The notes: generated from the sequence alone by a model not told the origin. 64,000 nt of DNA from Bacillus sp. SD088 (GCF_017355205.1 NZ_JADIJK010000008.1:1-64000), one strand, 5' to 3'. Counted from the stretch's first letter, positions 25,729-36,095 are shown. Program-made: numbers and translations.

Positions 25729-26733
25729 ATGAAGATGAAACGAATAAATAGTTTAGTTGTTTTTCTTATGGTTCTAGTGTTAGTGGGGTGTAACTCGAAT
25801 AATCCATCTGCTACCAATAAGGAATCAGAAGAAAGCGATCATAGTGAAGAAACAATCGATATTGCTGTTTTGTTATGGAGTCGTGGTTTTGAATTTATGG
25901 TCGCGCTGGATGAGGGGATTAAAGAGGAGGCTGAAAAATTAGGAGCAAATGTAACGGTTCTCGATGGGCAAGAAGATAGTCAAGTACAGCTTCGACAAAT
26001 TGAAGATAATATTGCGAAGGGAGTCGATTTAATCATCCTGGCTCCAAATAATTCAGATGAATTGGTTCCTGGTGTAAAAAAGGCAAACGATGCAGGGATT
26101 CCGGTTGTCACCGTAGATAGTATTGTCGCAGAAGGTGCAGAAATTGTCAGTAGTATTTCTTTTAATAATGCAGAGGCCGGGCAGGTAGCCGCCCAATATA
26201 TTAGGACAGCTTTGGGAGAGGGAACGGTTCTAGAGCTAACTGGGTCTCCAGCAGCGTATCATGCCATTTTCCGTGGTGGCGGGTTTAACCAAGGGATGGA
26301 GGAATCCACCGATTTCGAAGTGATTTCACAGAATGCGGAATGGTCTGCAGAGGAATCACAAAGCATTACCGCAGATTCATTAACGGCCAATTCGGAAATT
26401 AACGCCATCTTTACCCATAATGATGATATGCAACGCGGTGTACTAAGTGGACTTAGACAGGTGGATAAATTAAAGACAGCAGATGAAGATGAATATATTG
26501 TGTCGGTTGGTGTAGATGGAACACCAGAGGCATTAGAACGAATTAGAAAAGGTGAGCAAGCAGCGACTGTGAATCAAGATCCCTTTGAGATGGGGGCACT
26601 TGCTGTACAAACGGCAATAAAATATATAAAAGGTGAGGATGTACCAAAAGAACAGTTTACTCCACCAATGTTAATTACGAAGGAAAATGTAGATGATCCC
26701 GATTTATGGGGAAATGTTATGAAGGATAAATAA
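25729..26733 (+). CDS. Ribose-type sugar-binding lipoprotein
   Basis: This 334-aa periplasmic-binding-protein type I lipoprotein is RbsB/XylF-like. ATG 25729 is chosen because GAGGTG lies nine bases upstream; the track-length start would be a GTG inside that site. The lipobox ends at Cys21 (VLVG-C), followed by an Asn/Ser/Glu-rich linker. IDIAVLLWSRGFEFMVALDEGIKEEAEKLG and the hinge GVDLIILAPNNSDELVPGV are family features. It is the last transport gene of the ATPase-permease-binding protein set. The neighbouring epimerases suggest a ketose or polyol ligand. Confidence 0.9.
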   Translation: MKMKRINSLVVFLMVLVLVGCNSNNPSATNKESEESDHSEETIDIAVLLWSRGFEFMVALDEGIKEEAEKLGANVTVLDGQEDSQVQLRQIEDNIAKGVDLIILAPNNSDELVPGVKKANDAGIPVVTVDSIVAEGAEIVSSISFNNAEAGQVAAQYIRTALGEGTVLELTGSPAAYHAIFRGGGFNQGMEESTDFEVISQNAEWSAEESQSITADSLTANSEINAIFTHNDDMQRGVLSGLRQVDKLKTADEDEYIVSVGVDGTPEALERIRKGEQAATVNQDPFEMGALAVQTAIKYIKGEDVPKEQFTPPMLITKENVDDPDLWGNVMKDK

Positions 26734-26893
26734 ACCGAGACTTATCAAGGTGTTAGTGTTCGTGATCCCTCACTTAGACTTCTTTGAAAAGTCCTAGTCC
26801 TAAAGTGGGGGTCATACGGACGGTTGCAGGTTCTGTCAAAAAATAATCAGAGACAGCCTATTTTTGAAAATTTTAAAGAGAGGAAGTTGTGTA

Positions 26894-27937
26894 ATGAAAC
26901 CATTGAAGCTGATTCAAGTCGGTATAGGAGGATGGGGCTGGAGCTGGGTACAAGTTGTGTTAAGCTCTCCTCACTGGGAGCTAGCCGCGATTGTCGATTT
27001 GAATCGTGATTTATTGAACAAGGCTTGCGAATACTATCAGCTTAGTCCTGAATCTGCTTTTACAACATTATCGGAAGCGATACAGGAAACAGAGGCAGAT
27101 GCCGTTCTTGTGGTTGTTCCGCCTGATTTTCATAAAGAGGTGGCTTTGGAGGCATTTGCACATAATCTTCACTGTATCATTGAAAAACCGTTGGCTGGCA
27201 ACGTGGAAGATTCTTTAGAAATAATTGAAACGGCAGAGCGAAGCGAACGTAAACTGATGGTTAGCCAAAATTATCGCTATAAGCGTGCTCCGCAAACCGT
27301 TAAAAACGTCATTCAACAAAATATAATTGGAAAACTAGGAAGTGTGTACATTTATTTTCAAAAGGCACCAAAATTCTCAGGTTTCCGGACTGAAATGGAA
27401 GAACCACTCATCACCGATATGGCGATTCATCACTTTGACCAAATTAGAGGGATACTAGACTTAGAGCCTATCTCCGTGCATGCTATCTCTTGGAATCCTC
27501 CATGGAGTTGGTTTAAAGGGAATGCGATTTCTTCCGTTTTATTCGAAACAACCAACGGAGCGGTAGTTTCATATACAGGTAGCTGGGTTTCGCGTGGATG
27601 GGACACCAGTTGGGATGGTGATTGGCGCATTCAAGGGGAAGAAGGAGAAATTCATTGGGCTAACAATCAAGTCATTATAAAACCAAATGACATCTTTACC
27701 TCTGTCTTTATGAAAGACGCTTTGGAATCAAATGGTCACCTGCATGTAAATTTACGATCATTGGAAACGGAAGAAAGATGGGCAAGTCTTCAAGAATTCT
27801 ATGAATCAATCATTGATAACCGAGAGCCTGACTCCTCTGGAAGGGATAACTTAAATAGTCTTGCAATGGTGTTGGGAGCGGTCGAGTCTGTAAAGACGGG
27901 GAAAAAGGTATATATCAAAGATGTTTTAGGAATTTGA
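26894..27937 (+). CDS. Gfo/Idh/MocA-family oxidoreductase
   Basis: This 347-aa NAD(P)-dependent sugar dehydrogenase-type protein has a Rossmann domain (1-125) opening with the unusual loop VGIGGWGWSW, the family motif EKPLAG, and a C-terminal alpha/beta substrate domain with the DMAIHHFDQI helix carrying the usual Asp/His pair. ATG 26894 follows AGAGGAAG; ten upstream codons in the same frame are discarded. It lies 160 bp after the binding-protein gene and probably continues the operon. Members oxidise a hydroxyl of sugars, inositols or glycosides; which one is unknown here. Confidence 0.87.
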   Translation: MKPLKLIQVGIGGWGWSWVQVVLSSPHWELAAIVDLNRDLLNKACEYYQLSPESAFTTLSEAIQETEADAVLVVVPPDFHKEVALEAFAHNLHCIIEKPLAGNVEDSLEIIETAERSERKLMVSQNYRYKRAPQTVKNVIQQNIIGKLGSVYIYFQKAPKFSGFRTEMEEPLITDMAIHHFDQIRGILDLEPISVHAISWNPPWSWFKGNAISSVLFETTNGAVVSYTGSWVSRGWDTSWDGDWRIQGEEGEIHWANNQVIIKPNDIFTSVFMKDALESNGHLHVNLRSLETEERWASLQEFYESIIDNREPDSSGRDNLNSLAMVLGAVESVKTGKKVYIKDVLGI

Positions 27938-28023
27938 GAGGAAGTTTAAAGTTTGGAGGCTAGGATAATAAATGTACTTTTTTGCGGCATGGAGTTCAAT
28001 AAGAAGGTAAGGTGATACAAGTA

Positions 28024-29205
28024 ATGAAGAAAATAAAAGTGGGAATTATCGGCTCTGGCTTTTCTGCGTTGGCCCATATGGAGGCGCTAAGACGTCTACC
28101 CGATATTGAAGTTGTTGCAATCTCATCAAGGAATAAGGAAAAAGCAGATAAGATTGCGGCTGAATTTCACATTCGTCAAGCATATGCTGATCCGCATGAA
28201 TTGATCCATGATCCTCATGTGGAGGTCGTTCATAATTGCACGCCAAATCATCTTCACTATGAGTTTAATCGTGATACTTTATTGGCTGGAAAGCATTTAT
28301 TATCAGAAAAACCTTTGGGCATGAATAGTAAACAAACCAAAGAACTTGTAGAATTGTCCAATAAAAGTCCAGTGGTAAGCGGTGTTTGTTTTAATTATCG
28401 CCATTTTCCATTGGTTCGACAATTAAGAGACGAGATTCATTCTAACAAGCATGGAGGCGTTTATCATGTCCATGGTGGCTATTTGCAAGATTGGTGTTTG
28501 TATGACACTGATTATAGCTGGAGAATGGAGCAAGAGAAAAATGGCCCTTCCCGGGCAATGGCTGATATCGGGTCTCATTGGTGTGATATTACCCAGTATA
28601 TATTAGGTAAGAGGATTATAGAAGTACTGGCGGATTTGAAAACGGTACATAGTATCCGGAAGAAATCGAAAAACCAAGTGAGTACTTTTGCCAAAAGGCA
28701 AGTGTTAGAGGCTGAGAAAGTTCCTATTGATACCGAAGATTATGGAAGTGTATTGATTCGTTTTGAGGATGGGGTACAAGGCGTTTTTATGGTTTCTCAA
28801 GTTGCTGCCGGAAGGAAAAATCATTTGTTTTTGGAGATTGCAGCTGAACATTCATCTTTTTCATGGAATCAGGAAAAATCCAATACATTATGGATGGGTA
28901 AAAGAAATGAAGCTAATCAGGAATTGTTTAGGGATCCTAATTTGTTAACTGAAAAAGCTAGTCAGCTTACGCATTTTCCTGCCGGACATCAAGAAGGTTG
29001 GCCGGACGGGTTGAAAAATTTAATGATTGATTTCTATGGAACGATAAAAGGTGAAGTGAAGAACCCAAGTTTTGCAACCTTTCAAGATGGACATCAAATC
29101 GTGTTATTAATTGAAGCAATTTTAAGGAGTCATAGGAATAAGCAGTGGGTAAAAATAGATGACAAGAGGACGGATAGTGAAATTTTGTTGGGAGGATTGC
29201 ATTGA
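28024..29205 (+). CDS. Gfo/Idh/MocA-family oxidoreductase (second of the operon)
   Basis: This 393-aa protein has a standard Rossmann start GIIGSGFSALAHME, the EKP motif (LSEKPLGM) and DIGSHWCDITQY, the substrate-site helix with Asp and His. It is slightly longer than average and clearly different from the oxidoreductase just upstream, so the two may perform successive steps or opposite redox reactions. ATG 28024 lies ten bases after AAGGTG. It is probably the last gene of the XRE-linked operon; an ATATCGTT/AACGATAT hairpin (29237-29258) follows its stop. Confidence 0.88.
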   Translation: MKKIKVGIIGSGFSALAHMEALRRLPDIEVVAISSRNKEKADKIAAEFHIRQAYADPHELIHDPHVEVVHNCTPNHLHYEFNRDTLLAGKHLLSEKPLGMNSKQTKELVELSNKSPVVSGVCFNYRHFPLVRQLRDEIHSNKHGGVYHVHGGYLQDWCLYDTDYSWRMEQEKNGPSRAMADIGSHWCDITQYILGKRIIEVLADLKTVHSIRKKSKNQVSTFAKRQVLEAEKVPIDTEDYGSVLIRFEDGVQGVFMVSQVAAGRKNHLFLEIAAEHSSFSWNQEKSNTLWMGKRNEANQELFRDPNLLTEKASQLTHFPAGHQEGWPDGLKNLMIDFYGTIKGEVKNPSFATFQDGHQIVLLIEAILRSHRNKQWVKIDDKRTDSEILLGGLH

Positions 29206-29745
29206 AGGTTATGTTTTTTCGAGTCCTTCCAGTGTGATATCGTTGTCTGTAACGATATAAAATAAACAATACCATGGGAAGGCACGGGTAATGCCAGAAG
29301 CTAAATATTCAATTTGTGGGAGGAGTGGGACTGTATGTTTCGCTCCTTTTTTGTGGTTACTAAAAAAGTGGTAAGACCTCTGCTTTGGATGTTTAGTGCT
29401 GGTAGTAAGAAATAGAAGCGAAGTGAAATTAGGGGACCCTATTTTTGGAAGAAAGTATTAATTTTAGGTTTTGAGGTCTGTCCATCCACCAATTAAGATT
29501 TGAAGTCCCCGAAATTTGTTGAAACTTTCAACAAGCATTTCAAGTACTGTTAAAAATTATCAAAAAAGCAATAAGAAAAACATTGATGACAATTATAATA
29601 AAGTTTATTATCTTCTTAGGGTTGGCTGTAGATAGGTTTAAGATGTTAAAATTTGTTAAGGGAAAATAAAATATGATGTGTGTAACTAGAATAATAGCGG
29701 CGAATATGTCCTATTTAATTTGGGGAGTTAAGTAATTGAAGAGGT
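29206..29745. other. Gap between two operons; one small hairpin
   Basis: ATATCGTT (29237-29244) and AACGATAT (29251-29258) form a short hairpin 32 bp after the dehydrogenase stop, without a T run. The remaining DNA is AT-rich and should hold the promoter of the two-component genes, but I find no convincing -35/-10 pair and no gene. Confidence 0.4.
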
Positions 29746-29760
29746 TTGACACACGGGGGA

Positions 29761-31533
29761 ATGATGAAGATTAGGTTATTCAAGTACAATTACAAAGACC
29801 TGAGTATACGATCCATTTTATTAGTAAGTTTTATTTGTATTGCTGTAATACCAATTGTTCTTATGTCTACAGTTAATTATAGTAAAAGCGCCCAAATCAT
29901 TAATAATAACGCCGCACAATATGTTACACAGATGTTACAACAAACAAATCAGGAGCTTGATTTAAAGTTAAGGCAAATTTCTGATGATTCGGTGGCTGTT
30001 TTAACGAATGAGGAGGTACAGGATAGTTTAAACCCAAAAAATAGCTCGATCTTCAGTTATCAAAAACGAGAGAGATTAAGAGACATATTGACCAAGTTTA
30101 TCCTATCAAATGGAAATGTTACTGGGGCTTCGATCCATCTTAATGACGGAAATCTTTTAGTTACTACAGGGAATTATAATAATAGTTTTTACTTAAATAA
30201 AGATCTGAGAAATGAACTCGATAATTACAATGGCAGTGTGGTATGGAGATACGAACAAGCCCATATATCAAATCCTCAAGAAAAATTGATTATTGCTCAT
30301 CGTGCCATAAAGAATATAAAGGGTCCTACAGTGGACACAATCGGTTATCTATCTTTTACTATTTCAGAAGATCTTGTATTTGATTCAATAGAGGAGATAA
30401 GGATGGGGCAAACTGGGAGTGCTTTCATTATTGATAAAACAGGTACGGTATTAACAAGTCAAAATAGGGGACGTGTTGGTACTAAGCTTGATAAAGAATT
30501 ACTCAAATCATTATCTGGTAAATATAAGGAAAATGCAGAAACTATTATAGAACAAATTGGAAGAAAGCGCTATTTTATTGCTTTTAATAAGTCAGAAGAA
30601 ACGGAATGGAGGATCATTGGATTAGTCCCTAGTGAGGAAATGATCAATGGGTTGTGGGATGTTCAAAAGTTGATTTTTATTGCTGTGATTATATGGATTA
30701 TTATTGCTATCTTCCTCTCATTAAAAATCACAAAAACTGTAACCCATCCATTAAATAATCTGATAGGTACAATGAAAAAGGTGGAAAAGGGGGATTTTAC
30801 AGTACACGTAAACTTAAAGCAGAATAGAGAAACCAATCTATTAAGTAACAGCTTTAATAGTATGATTGCAAAAATAAATGAACTGATTAATCAGGTATTT
30901 GAAAAAGAGATGAAGGAAAAGCAAGCGGAATTGAAAGCCCTTCAAGCACAAATCAATCCCCATTTTCTTTATAATACGCTTGATACACTATATTGGATGC
31001 TTTATTTAAAAGGGGAGGAAAAAATAGGTAATTTAATCGTATCCCTGTCAAGAATGCTTCGCTATAGTATACAAAACGAAGGGTCATTTGTTTCTCTGAA
31101 ACAAGAACTAGATAATTTAAAGAATTATATTAATTTACAGTCTGCAAGATATGGCACGAAATTAAATTTCGAACTCGAGATAGATCAATCACTTGAGAAT
31201 GCGTTGGTACCTAAACTTATCCTTCAACCACTCGTAGAAAATGCAATTCATCATGGGATTGAACCGTGCGAGCGAGATGGAAAACTTACAGTGCAGGTTT
31301 GTAATAAAGGAGACGGATTACAAATTGTTGTTATGGATAATGGTGTAGGTATTGAAAAAGCAGAACTTGAACGTTTTAAGATGGAACGGAAAATAAATAA
31401 CGGAATAGGAATCCATAACGTTGATGAACGGATTAAACTTACTTTTGGCCAATCCTATGGAATATCTATTGAAAGTGAAATTGGTATTGGTACAAAGGTA
31501 ACTATTCTTTTACCCTTTACTGAAAGGTTTTAA
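29761..31533 (+). CDS. YesM-type sensor histidine kinase
   Basis: About 590 aa. Membrane span 1 (about 22-42), a large extracellular dCache-like sensor (45-300), span 2 (310-326), HAMP (327-380), then the His_kinase domain with phospho-acceptor His406 in AQINPHFLYNTLD, and an ATPase domain with LVENAIHHGIEP and DNGVGI (numbering from the longest frame, which opens at TTG 29746). The start is uncertain: ATG 29761 or 29764 after CGGGGGA looks better than the TTG. Such kinases pair with AraC-type response regulators and control adjacent carbohydrate importers. The gene following is exactly that partner. Confidence 0.9.
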   Translation: MMKIRLFKYNYKDLSIRSILLVSFICIAVIPIVLMSTVNYSKSAQIINNNAAQYVTQMLQQTNQELDLKLRQISDDSVAVLTNEEVQDSLNPKNSSIFSYQKRERLRDILTKFILSNGNVTGASIHLNDGNLLVTTGNYNNSFYLNKDLRNELDNYNGSVVWRYEQAHISNPQEKLIIAHRAIKNIKGPTVDTIGYLSFTISEDLVFDSIEEIRMGQTGSAFIIDKTGTVLTSQNRGRVGTKLDKELLKSLSGKYKENAETIIEQIGRKRYFIAFNKSEETEWRIIGLVPSEEMINGLWDVQKLIFIAVIIWIIIAIFLSLKITKTVTHPLNNLIGTMKKVEKGDFTVHVNLKQNRETNLLSNSFNSMIAKINELINQVFEKEMKEKQAELKALQAQINPHFLYNTLDTLYWMLYLKGEEKIGNLIVSLSRMLRYSIQNEGSFVSLKQELDNLKNYINLQSARYGTKLNFELEIDQSLENALVPKLILQPLVENAIHHGIEPCERDGKLTVQVCNKGDGLQIVVMDNGVGIEKAELERFKMERKINNGIGIHNVDERIKLTFGQSYGISIESEIGIGTKVTILLPFTERF

Positions 31534-31649
31534 CTGGCTGTGTAAATAATGACAAAATACCACTGGCAGAAGGTTATCTAATATAAGGAAAGACTCTATC
31601 TTAACGGGATGACTTATTTTTGTACTATGTGAAAAAAGGGTGGAAAACA

Positions 31650-32675
31650 GTGTATAAATATAAAGTATTCTTGGTTGATGACGAGCCTATGGTTCGAGCA
31701 GGTCTTAAAAAGGTTTTAGAAAAAGTAGGTAGTAATTGGCAATACATTGGGGAAGCGACAAATGGTAAACAAGCCTTATCAATGATTAGACAACTGCAAC
31801 CAGATTTAGTGATTTCAGATATCAGGATGCCAGGTATAACGGGTCTGCAATTACTAGAGGCAATAAAACAACTTTATCCGGATACAATCCTTATTTTACT
31901 GACTGGCTATCCAGAGTTTGAATATGCCCAACATGCGTTACGATACGGAGCATTTGATTATATTTTAAAACCTTCTAGTGCTGAAGACTTAATGAAGGTT
32001 CTAAATAAGGCGGAGCTAGAAATATCAAAAATTAAAGAAAAAAAATCCAGTAAGGATCCTTCGGCTATACCAATTGAATTGGAGTTTTCTTTATTGAATG
32101 CAATAAAGACAGGGAATAAAGCGGATGCATTTTCGGGATTAACAAAGATTTTTGATTACCTAGATTTTATGACATATCAGGAATTAGTTGACTACACAAA
32201 TAGTCTTTTAATGAAGATGAAAAATAGTTTACCTTTCGAGTTCGAACCCATTTCATTATCTTTTCAAACTCCTGTAGACGTGAAGGAATGGTTAAAAGAG
32301 CAAATTACACTATGTTTCAATATGGTCCATGTAAAGGAAACAAGGGACATTAGTTTCATTATCCAAAGGGCGATGGCAGTAATTCGAAAAAAGTATAATT
32401 GTGATTTAACTTTGAAGAGTGTTGCGGTTGAATTATGTATGAATTCAAGCTATTTAAGTGTGCTTTTTAAACAAGAAACGGGTGAAACCTTTAGCAACTA
32501 TTTAACAAATTATCGTTACAACAAGGCAAAGGAACTTTTGAATAATCCTCAATTAAAAATATATGAGATCGGTGAACAAGTTGGCTATGTAAATGGAAGG
32601 CATTTTAGTCAAATGTTTAAGGGGAAAAGTGGAATGACACCAAAACAATATCGCAATCAATTAAAAATAGAGTAA
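31650..32675 (+). CDS. YesN-type response regulator with AraC DNA-binding domain
   Basis: This is 341 aa from GTG 31650, eight bases after AAAGGGTGG; ten in-frame codons upstream are discarded. The receiver domain (1-125) has the acidic pair DDE at 10-12, phospho-acceptor Asp57 in ISDIRMPG and Lys in LKPSS. A linker is followed by the C-terminal AraC pair of helix-turn-helices (about 245-341) with LCMNSSYLSVLFKQETGETF and VGYVNGRHFSQMFKGKSGMTP. It should activate the importer and DUF1680 genes that begin 137 bp downstream. A terminator separates the two transcripts. Confidence 0.92.
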   Translation: MYKYKVFLVDDEPMVRAGLKKVLEKVGSNWQYIGEATNGKQALSMIRQLQPDLVISDIRMPGITGLQLLEAIKQLYPDTILILLTGYPEFEYAQHALRYGAFDYILKPSSAEDLMKVLNKAELEISKIKEKKSSKDPSAIPIELEFSLLNAIKTGNKADAFSGLTKIFDYLDFMTYQELVDYTNSLLMKMKNSLPFEFEPISLSFQTPVDVKEWLKEQITLCFNMVHVKETRDISFIIQRAMAVIRKKYNCDLTLKSVAVELCMNSSYLSVLFKQETGETFSNYLTNYRYNKAKELLNNPQLKIYEIGEQVGYVNGRHFSQMFKGKSGMTPKQYRNQLKIE

Positions 32676-32701
32676 CCTCCAAATTATTTGGAGGTTTTTA
32701 A
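32674..32701 (+). terminator. Terminator after the two-component genes
   Basis: AACCTCCAA and TTGGAGGTT pair around an AT loop and run into TTTTTAAT. The stem begins in the stop codon of the response regulator. Confidence 0.8.
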
Positions 32702-32812
32702 TATTATCGAACAAAATCCAATCATGACTACATTTGCTAAGTACAAGAAATGCCATAAACTATTTATATCGTCAAAGTGTCTAAATAATTTAAATATAGA
32801 GGAGGTTAGTAC

Positions 32813-33697
32813 ATGTTTACACTCAAAAGAAAAACTCGTGAAAACTTATGGGCATATCTTTTTATAGGACCGCAAATTTTGGGCCTTTTACTATTTATTA
32901 TTGGCCCGGTTATCTTTGCATTTGCGATTAGTTTTACGCAATGGGATATTGGTTCTTCTCCAAAGTGGATTGGATTTGAAAATTATGAAAAACAAATATC
33001 AGATCCTGTCTTTTTGAAAGTGGTGAAAAATACCTCAATATATGCGCTAATCAATATACCATTAACGATGATAGGTGCATTAGCCATTGCTTTAATGCTT
33101 AATCAGAATATTCGGGGCAAGGTCATATTACGTACTGCTTACTTTATGCCAGTTGTGACATCATCTGTTGCAGTCGCATTGGTATGGACGTGGATGTACA
33201 ACCCGAATTTCGGGTTAATAAACTCTGGGTTAGCCGCGGTAGGAATTGAAGGGCCAAGCTGGCTAGCAAGTTTAAAGTGGGCATTACCATCCATCGTATT
33301 TATGACGGTGTGGCAAGGGATTGGATATAATATGATTTTATTTCTTGCTGGATTACAAGGGATACCAAAACATCTTTATGAAGCCGCCACCATCGATGGC
33401 GCAAATTCTTGGCAAAGATTCTGGAAAATAACATTTCCGATGCTTTCGCCAACAACATTCTTTGTATTAATCATGTTGTTGATTGGTTCATTCCAAATAT
33501 TTAATGAACCCTATATGATGACAAATGGAGGCCCGGCCGATGCAACGAACGTTTTTGTACTTCATATTTATAATACGGCATTCCAGTTTTATAAGATGGG
33601 CGAGGCATCTGCAATATCATTTATCTTATTTGCTATTATTTTGGTGTTCACACTTGTACAATTTAAATTTTCAAAGTGGGTGAATTATGATGCCTAG
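32813..33697 (+). CDS. CUT1 sugar ABC transporter permease (MalF/LplB-like)
   Basis: This 294-aa six-span permease has a short basic N-terminus and the EAA loop YEAATIDGANSWQRF. AGAGGAGG precedes the ATG. It starts an operon of permease, permease, binding protein and DUF1680 enzyme. The neighbours predict an arabinose-containing oligosaccharide as cargo. No ATPase gene accompanies it. Confidence 0.9.
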   Translation: MFTLKRKTRENLWAYLFIGPQILGLLLFIIGPVIFAFAISFTQWDIGSSPKWIGFENYEKQISDPVFLKVVKNTSIYALINIPLTMIGALAIALMLNQNIRGKVILRTAYFMPVVTSSVAVALVWTWMYNPNFGLINSGLAAVGIEGPSWLASLKWALPSIVFMTVWQGIGYNMILFLAGLQGIPKHLYEAATIDGANSWQRFWKITFPMLSPTTFFVLIMLLIGSFQIFNEPYMMTNGGPADATNVFVLHIYNTAFQFYKMGEASAISFILFAIILVFTLVQFKFSKWVNYDA

Positions 33698-34574
33698 AAC
33701 TGAAGTTACTAGAGTAGGATTAGTTGATTTTAAAAAAGGATTTACTAAAACAGGCGACACAGCCTTTAAATTTTTAATATATATCGTATTAATTTTTGGT
33801 GCAATCGCTATGCTTATCCCATTTATATGGATGATATCTACTTCCCTCAAAGGGCAAGGGGCTGTATTTGAATATCCGCCAAAATTAATTCCAAATCCTG
33901 TTCACTTTGACAATTATATAAGGGCTTGGACATCGTTACCTGTTGGTTTAGCCTATCTAAACAGCCTTAAGATCACTATACTAGTTACGTTAGGTACATT
34001 GCTCAGTTGTTCGATGGCAGGATACGCTTTTGCCAAAATGAAATTTCCCGGAAAAAATATATTATTTATTACTTTATTAGCGACAATGATGATACCAGGT
34101 CAGATCACATTGATTCCGATGTTTATGTTGTTTAAAGAAATAAATTGGGTAGATACACATTTACCGCTAATTATTCCACCGATTTTAACAAATGCGTTTG
34201 GTGTATTTCTTCTTCGCCAATTCATGAGTACGTTTCCAACTGAATTGGAGGAAGCCGCTAGGATAGATGGCCTTAATACTTGGCAAATCTATTGGAGAGT
34301 TGTGCTGCCAAACTGTAAACCTGCTCTTGCAGCACTAGGAATTTTTACGTTTATGGCCAATTGGAATAATTTTTTAACGCCATTGATTTATCTGAATGAT
34401 GACAGCAAATTTACATTGCCATTAATCATTGCCTCCTTCCAAGGGCTGTATACAACGGATTGGACGTTATTAATGGCTGCATCTGCAATCTCCCTTTTTC
34501 CTGTGTTACTAATTTATATGTTTGCACAACGATATTTTATTGAAGGGATCACACTTAGCGGGTTAAAAGGCTAG
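33687..34574 (+). CDS. CUT1 sugar ABC transporter permease (MalG/LplC-like)
   Basis: This 295-aa permease has six membrane spans, EAA loop LEEAARIDGLNTWQIY and the C-terminal ITLSGLKG ending typical of MalG-like subunits. It overlaps the upstream permease by 11 bp; ATG 33687 and ATG 33690 are both possible after GTGGGTG. It is the heterodimer partner of the preceding protein. Confidence 0.9.
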   Translation: MMPRTEVTRVGLVDFKKGFTKTGDTAFKFLIYIVLIFGAIAMLIPFIWMISTSLKGQGAVFEYPPKLIPNPVHFDNYIRAWTSLPVGLAYLNSLKITILVTLGTLLSCSMAGYAFAKMKFPGKNILFITLLATMMIPGQITLIPMFMLFKEINWVDTHLPLIIPPILTNAFGVFLLRQFMSTFPTELEEAARIDGLNTWQIYWRVVLPNCKPALAALGIFTFMANWNNFLTPLIYLNDDSKFTLPLIIASFQGLYTTDWTLLMAASAISLFPVLLIYMFAQRYFIEGITLSGLKG

Positions 34575-34691
34575 GGAGAAATCAAATTTTATGAGGAATT
34601 TTTTCAGTTTAATTTTAAGGAGGTGGTTTAGTTACTTATTTTAGGTAAGGTGAAACGAAATATTTAAATATATTATACGAGGAGGAAGAAA

Positions 34692-36002
34692 ATGAAAAGG
34701 TTTTCGATGTTAACAACTACATTCCTTATATTGCCAATGATTATAATTGCCGGTTGTTCAAGTGATACCTCAAACTTGGAGGGGAAGAAGGGGAAGGATG
34801 GTGTAGTACAGCTACGTATGTCGATTGTTGCAGGCACTGAAGAAATACCGGGGTGGCAAGGAATTGTTGATGCATTTAATAAATCTCACTCTGATATACA
34901 AATAAAACTTGAACGTTTACCAGGTAGTTGGGATGAGTATAACCAAAAAATGACTGCTCAAATAGCTGCTGGAGATCCGCCAGATATCGGTAGAATTGGA
35001 GTTGCTGGCATGCCTATGTATTCTTCTAAAGGACAATTAGAGGATTTAACACCATTTATAGATAAGTTAAATAGGGATGACTATTTCGATTCTGTATTTG
35101 CCCCATATAAGGACGGGAAAATATATGGCGCCCCTATTGGTATTTATACGATGGGGATGTTCTATAACAAAAATCTATTTGACGAAGCAGGAATAGCCCA
35201 TCCTCCTAGTGATTGGGAGAATGCATGGACTTGGGAGGAGTTTAGAACTGCAGCGGAGAAGTTAAAAAAGGGTTCTGGAGCAAACAAACAGTTTGGTGCA
35301 TATGTAGGATTTAATCCTGAACGCTCTATCCAGTATTTATGGTCAAATGGAGGTGGGTTAATTAATGATGATTTGACAAAATCAATCATTAATAGTCAAG
35401 AATCTAAAGAAGCATTAACATTTTTACAAGGCCTTGTTCAAGATGGGATATCTCCCACACCAGCTGAAACAGAAACAATGCCAACGGATCAGCTTTTTAA
35501 GACAGGAAGGTTGGGAATGATTGCGGAAGGGCAATGGATGATGCCTTCATTTGCAGAAATTGATTCGTTTGAGTGGGGGGTTGCTCCGATTCCAACAGCT
35601 GTTAAAGGCAACGCTGTAACACCTAATTTCATAGATTCTTATGTCATCTATAAAGGCTCTAAACATGTTGAAGAAGCATGGGAAGCCATTCAATTCTTCT
35701 TAAGTGAAGAAGCACAAAATATTCTAGTCGATCATGGCCTTGGAGGCATTCCTACATTAAGGTCAGTGGCCGCCGACAGAGAAGAGGATATGTTTAATCC
35801 ACTTAGTAAGGAAGAAAAAGAGGTTTGGTTTCAATCAGTAGAATACTCTAGACCTATCCCATTTACTACAAATTGGAACGAAATTATGAATGAAACAATG
35901 AAAAAAATGGATCTTGTTGGCCTTGATGAACTGAAAGCGGATCAGGCTGCTGAGGAACTAACCCCACTGTTAGATAAACTTTTGGATGAAGCAAACAAGT
36001 AA
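34692..36002 (+). CDS. CUT1 substrate-binding lipoprotein
   Basis: This 436-aa MalE-like binding protein has a lipobox ending in Cys22 (IIIAG-C) and then a solute-binding fold with VDAFNKSHSDIQIKLERLPG, AAGDPPDIGRIG and GAPIGIYTMGMFYNKNLF. GAGGAGGAAG precedes the ATG. The binding-protein gene comes after its permeases here, unlike the gan operon. A 117-bp spacer precedes it, so it may have its own promoter. The ligand is probably the substrate of the DUF1680 enzyme encoded next. Confidence 0.9.
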   Translation: MKRFSMLTTTFLILPMIIIAGCSSDTSNLEGKKGKDGVVQLRMSIVAGTEEIPGWQGIVDAFNKSHSDIQIKLERLPGSWDEYNQKMTAQIAAGDPPDIGRIGVAGMPMYSSKGQLEDLTPFIDKLNRDDYFDSVFAPYKDGKIYGAPIGIYTMGMFYNKNLFDEAGIAHPPSDWENAWTWEEFRTAAEKLKKGSGANKQFGAYVGFNPERSIQYLWSNGGGLINDDLTKSIINSQESKEALTFLQGLVQDGISPTPAETETMPTDQLFKTGRLGMIAEGQWMMPSFAEIDSFEWGVAPIPTAVKGNAVTPNFIDSYVIYKGSKHVEEAWEAIQFFLSEEAQNILVDHGLGGIPTLRSVAADREEDMFNPLSKEEKEVWFQSVEYSRPIPFTTNWNEIMNETMKKMDLVGLDELKADQAAEELTPLLDKLLDEANK

Positions 36003-36095
36003 AAAGATTCGATGGATGGGGTTTTATACCCTATTCATTAAACGAATAGGAAACGATAAAGCAAAAGGAAGTTAAAGCCAAGGGGGTATTTATTA

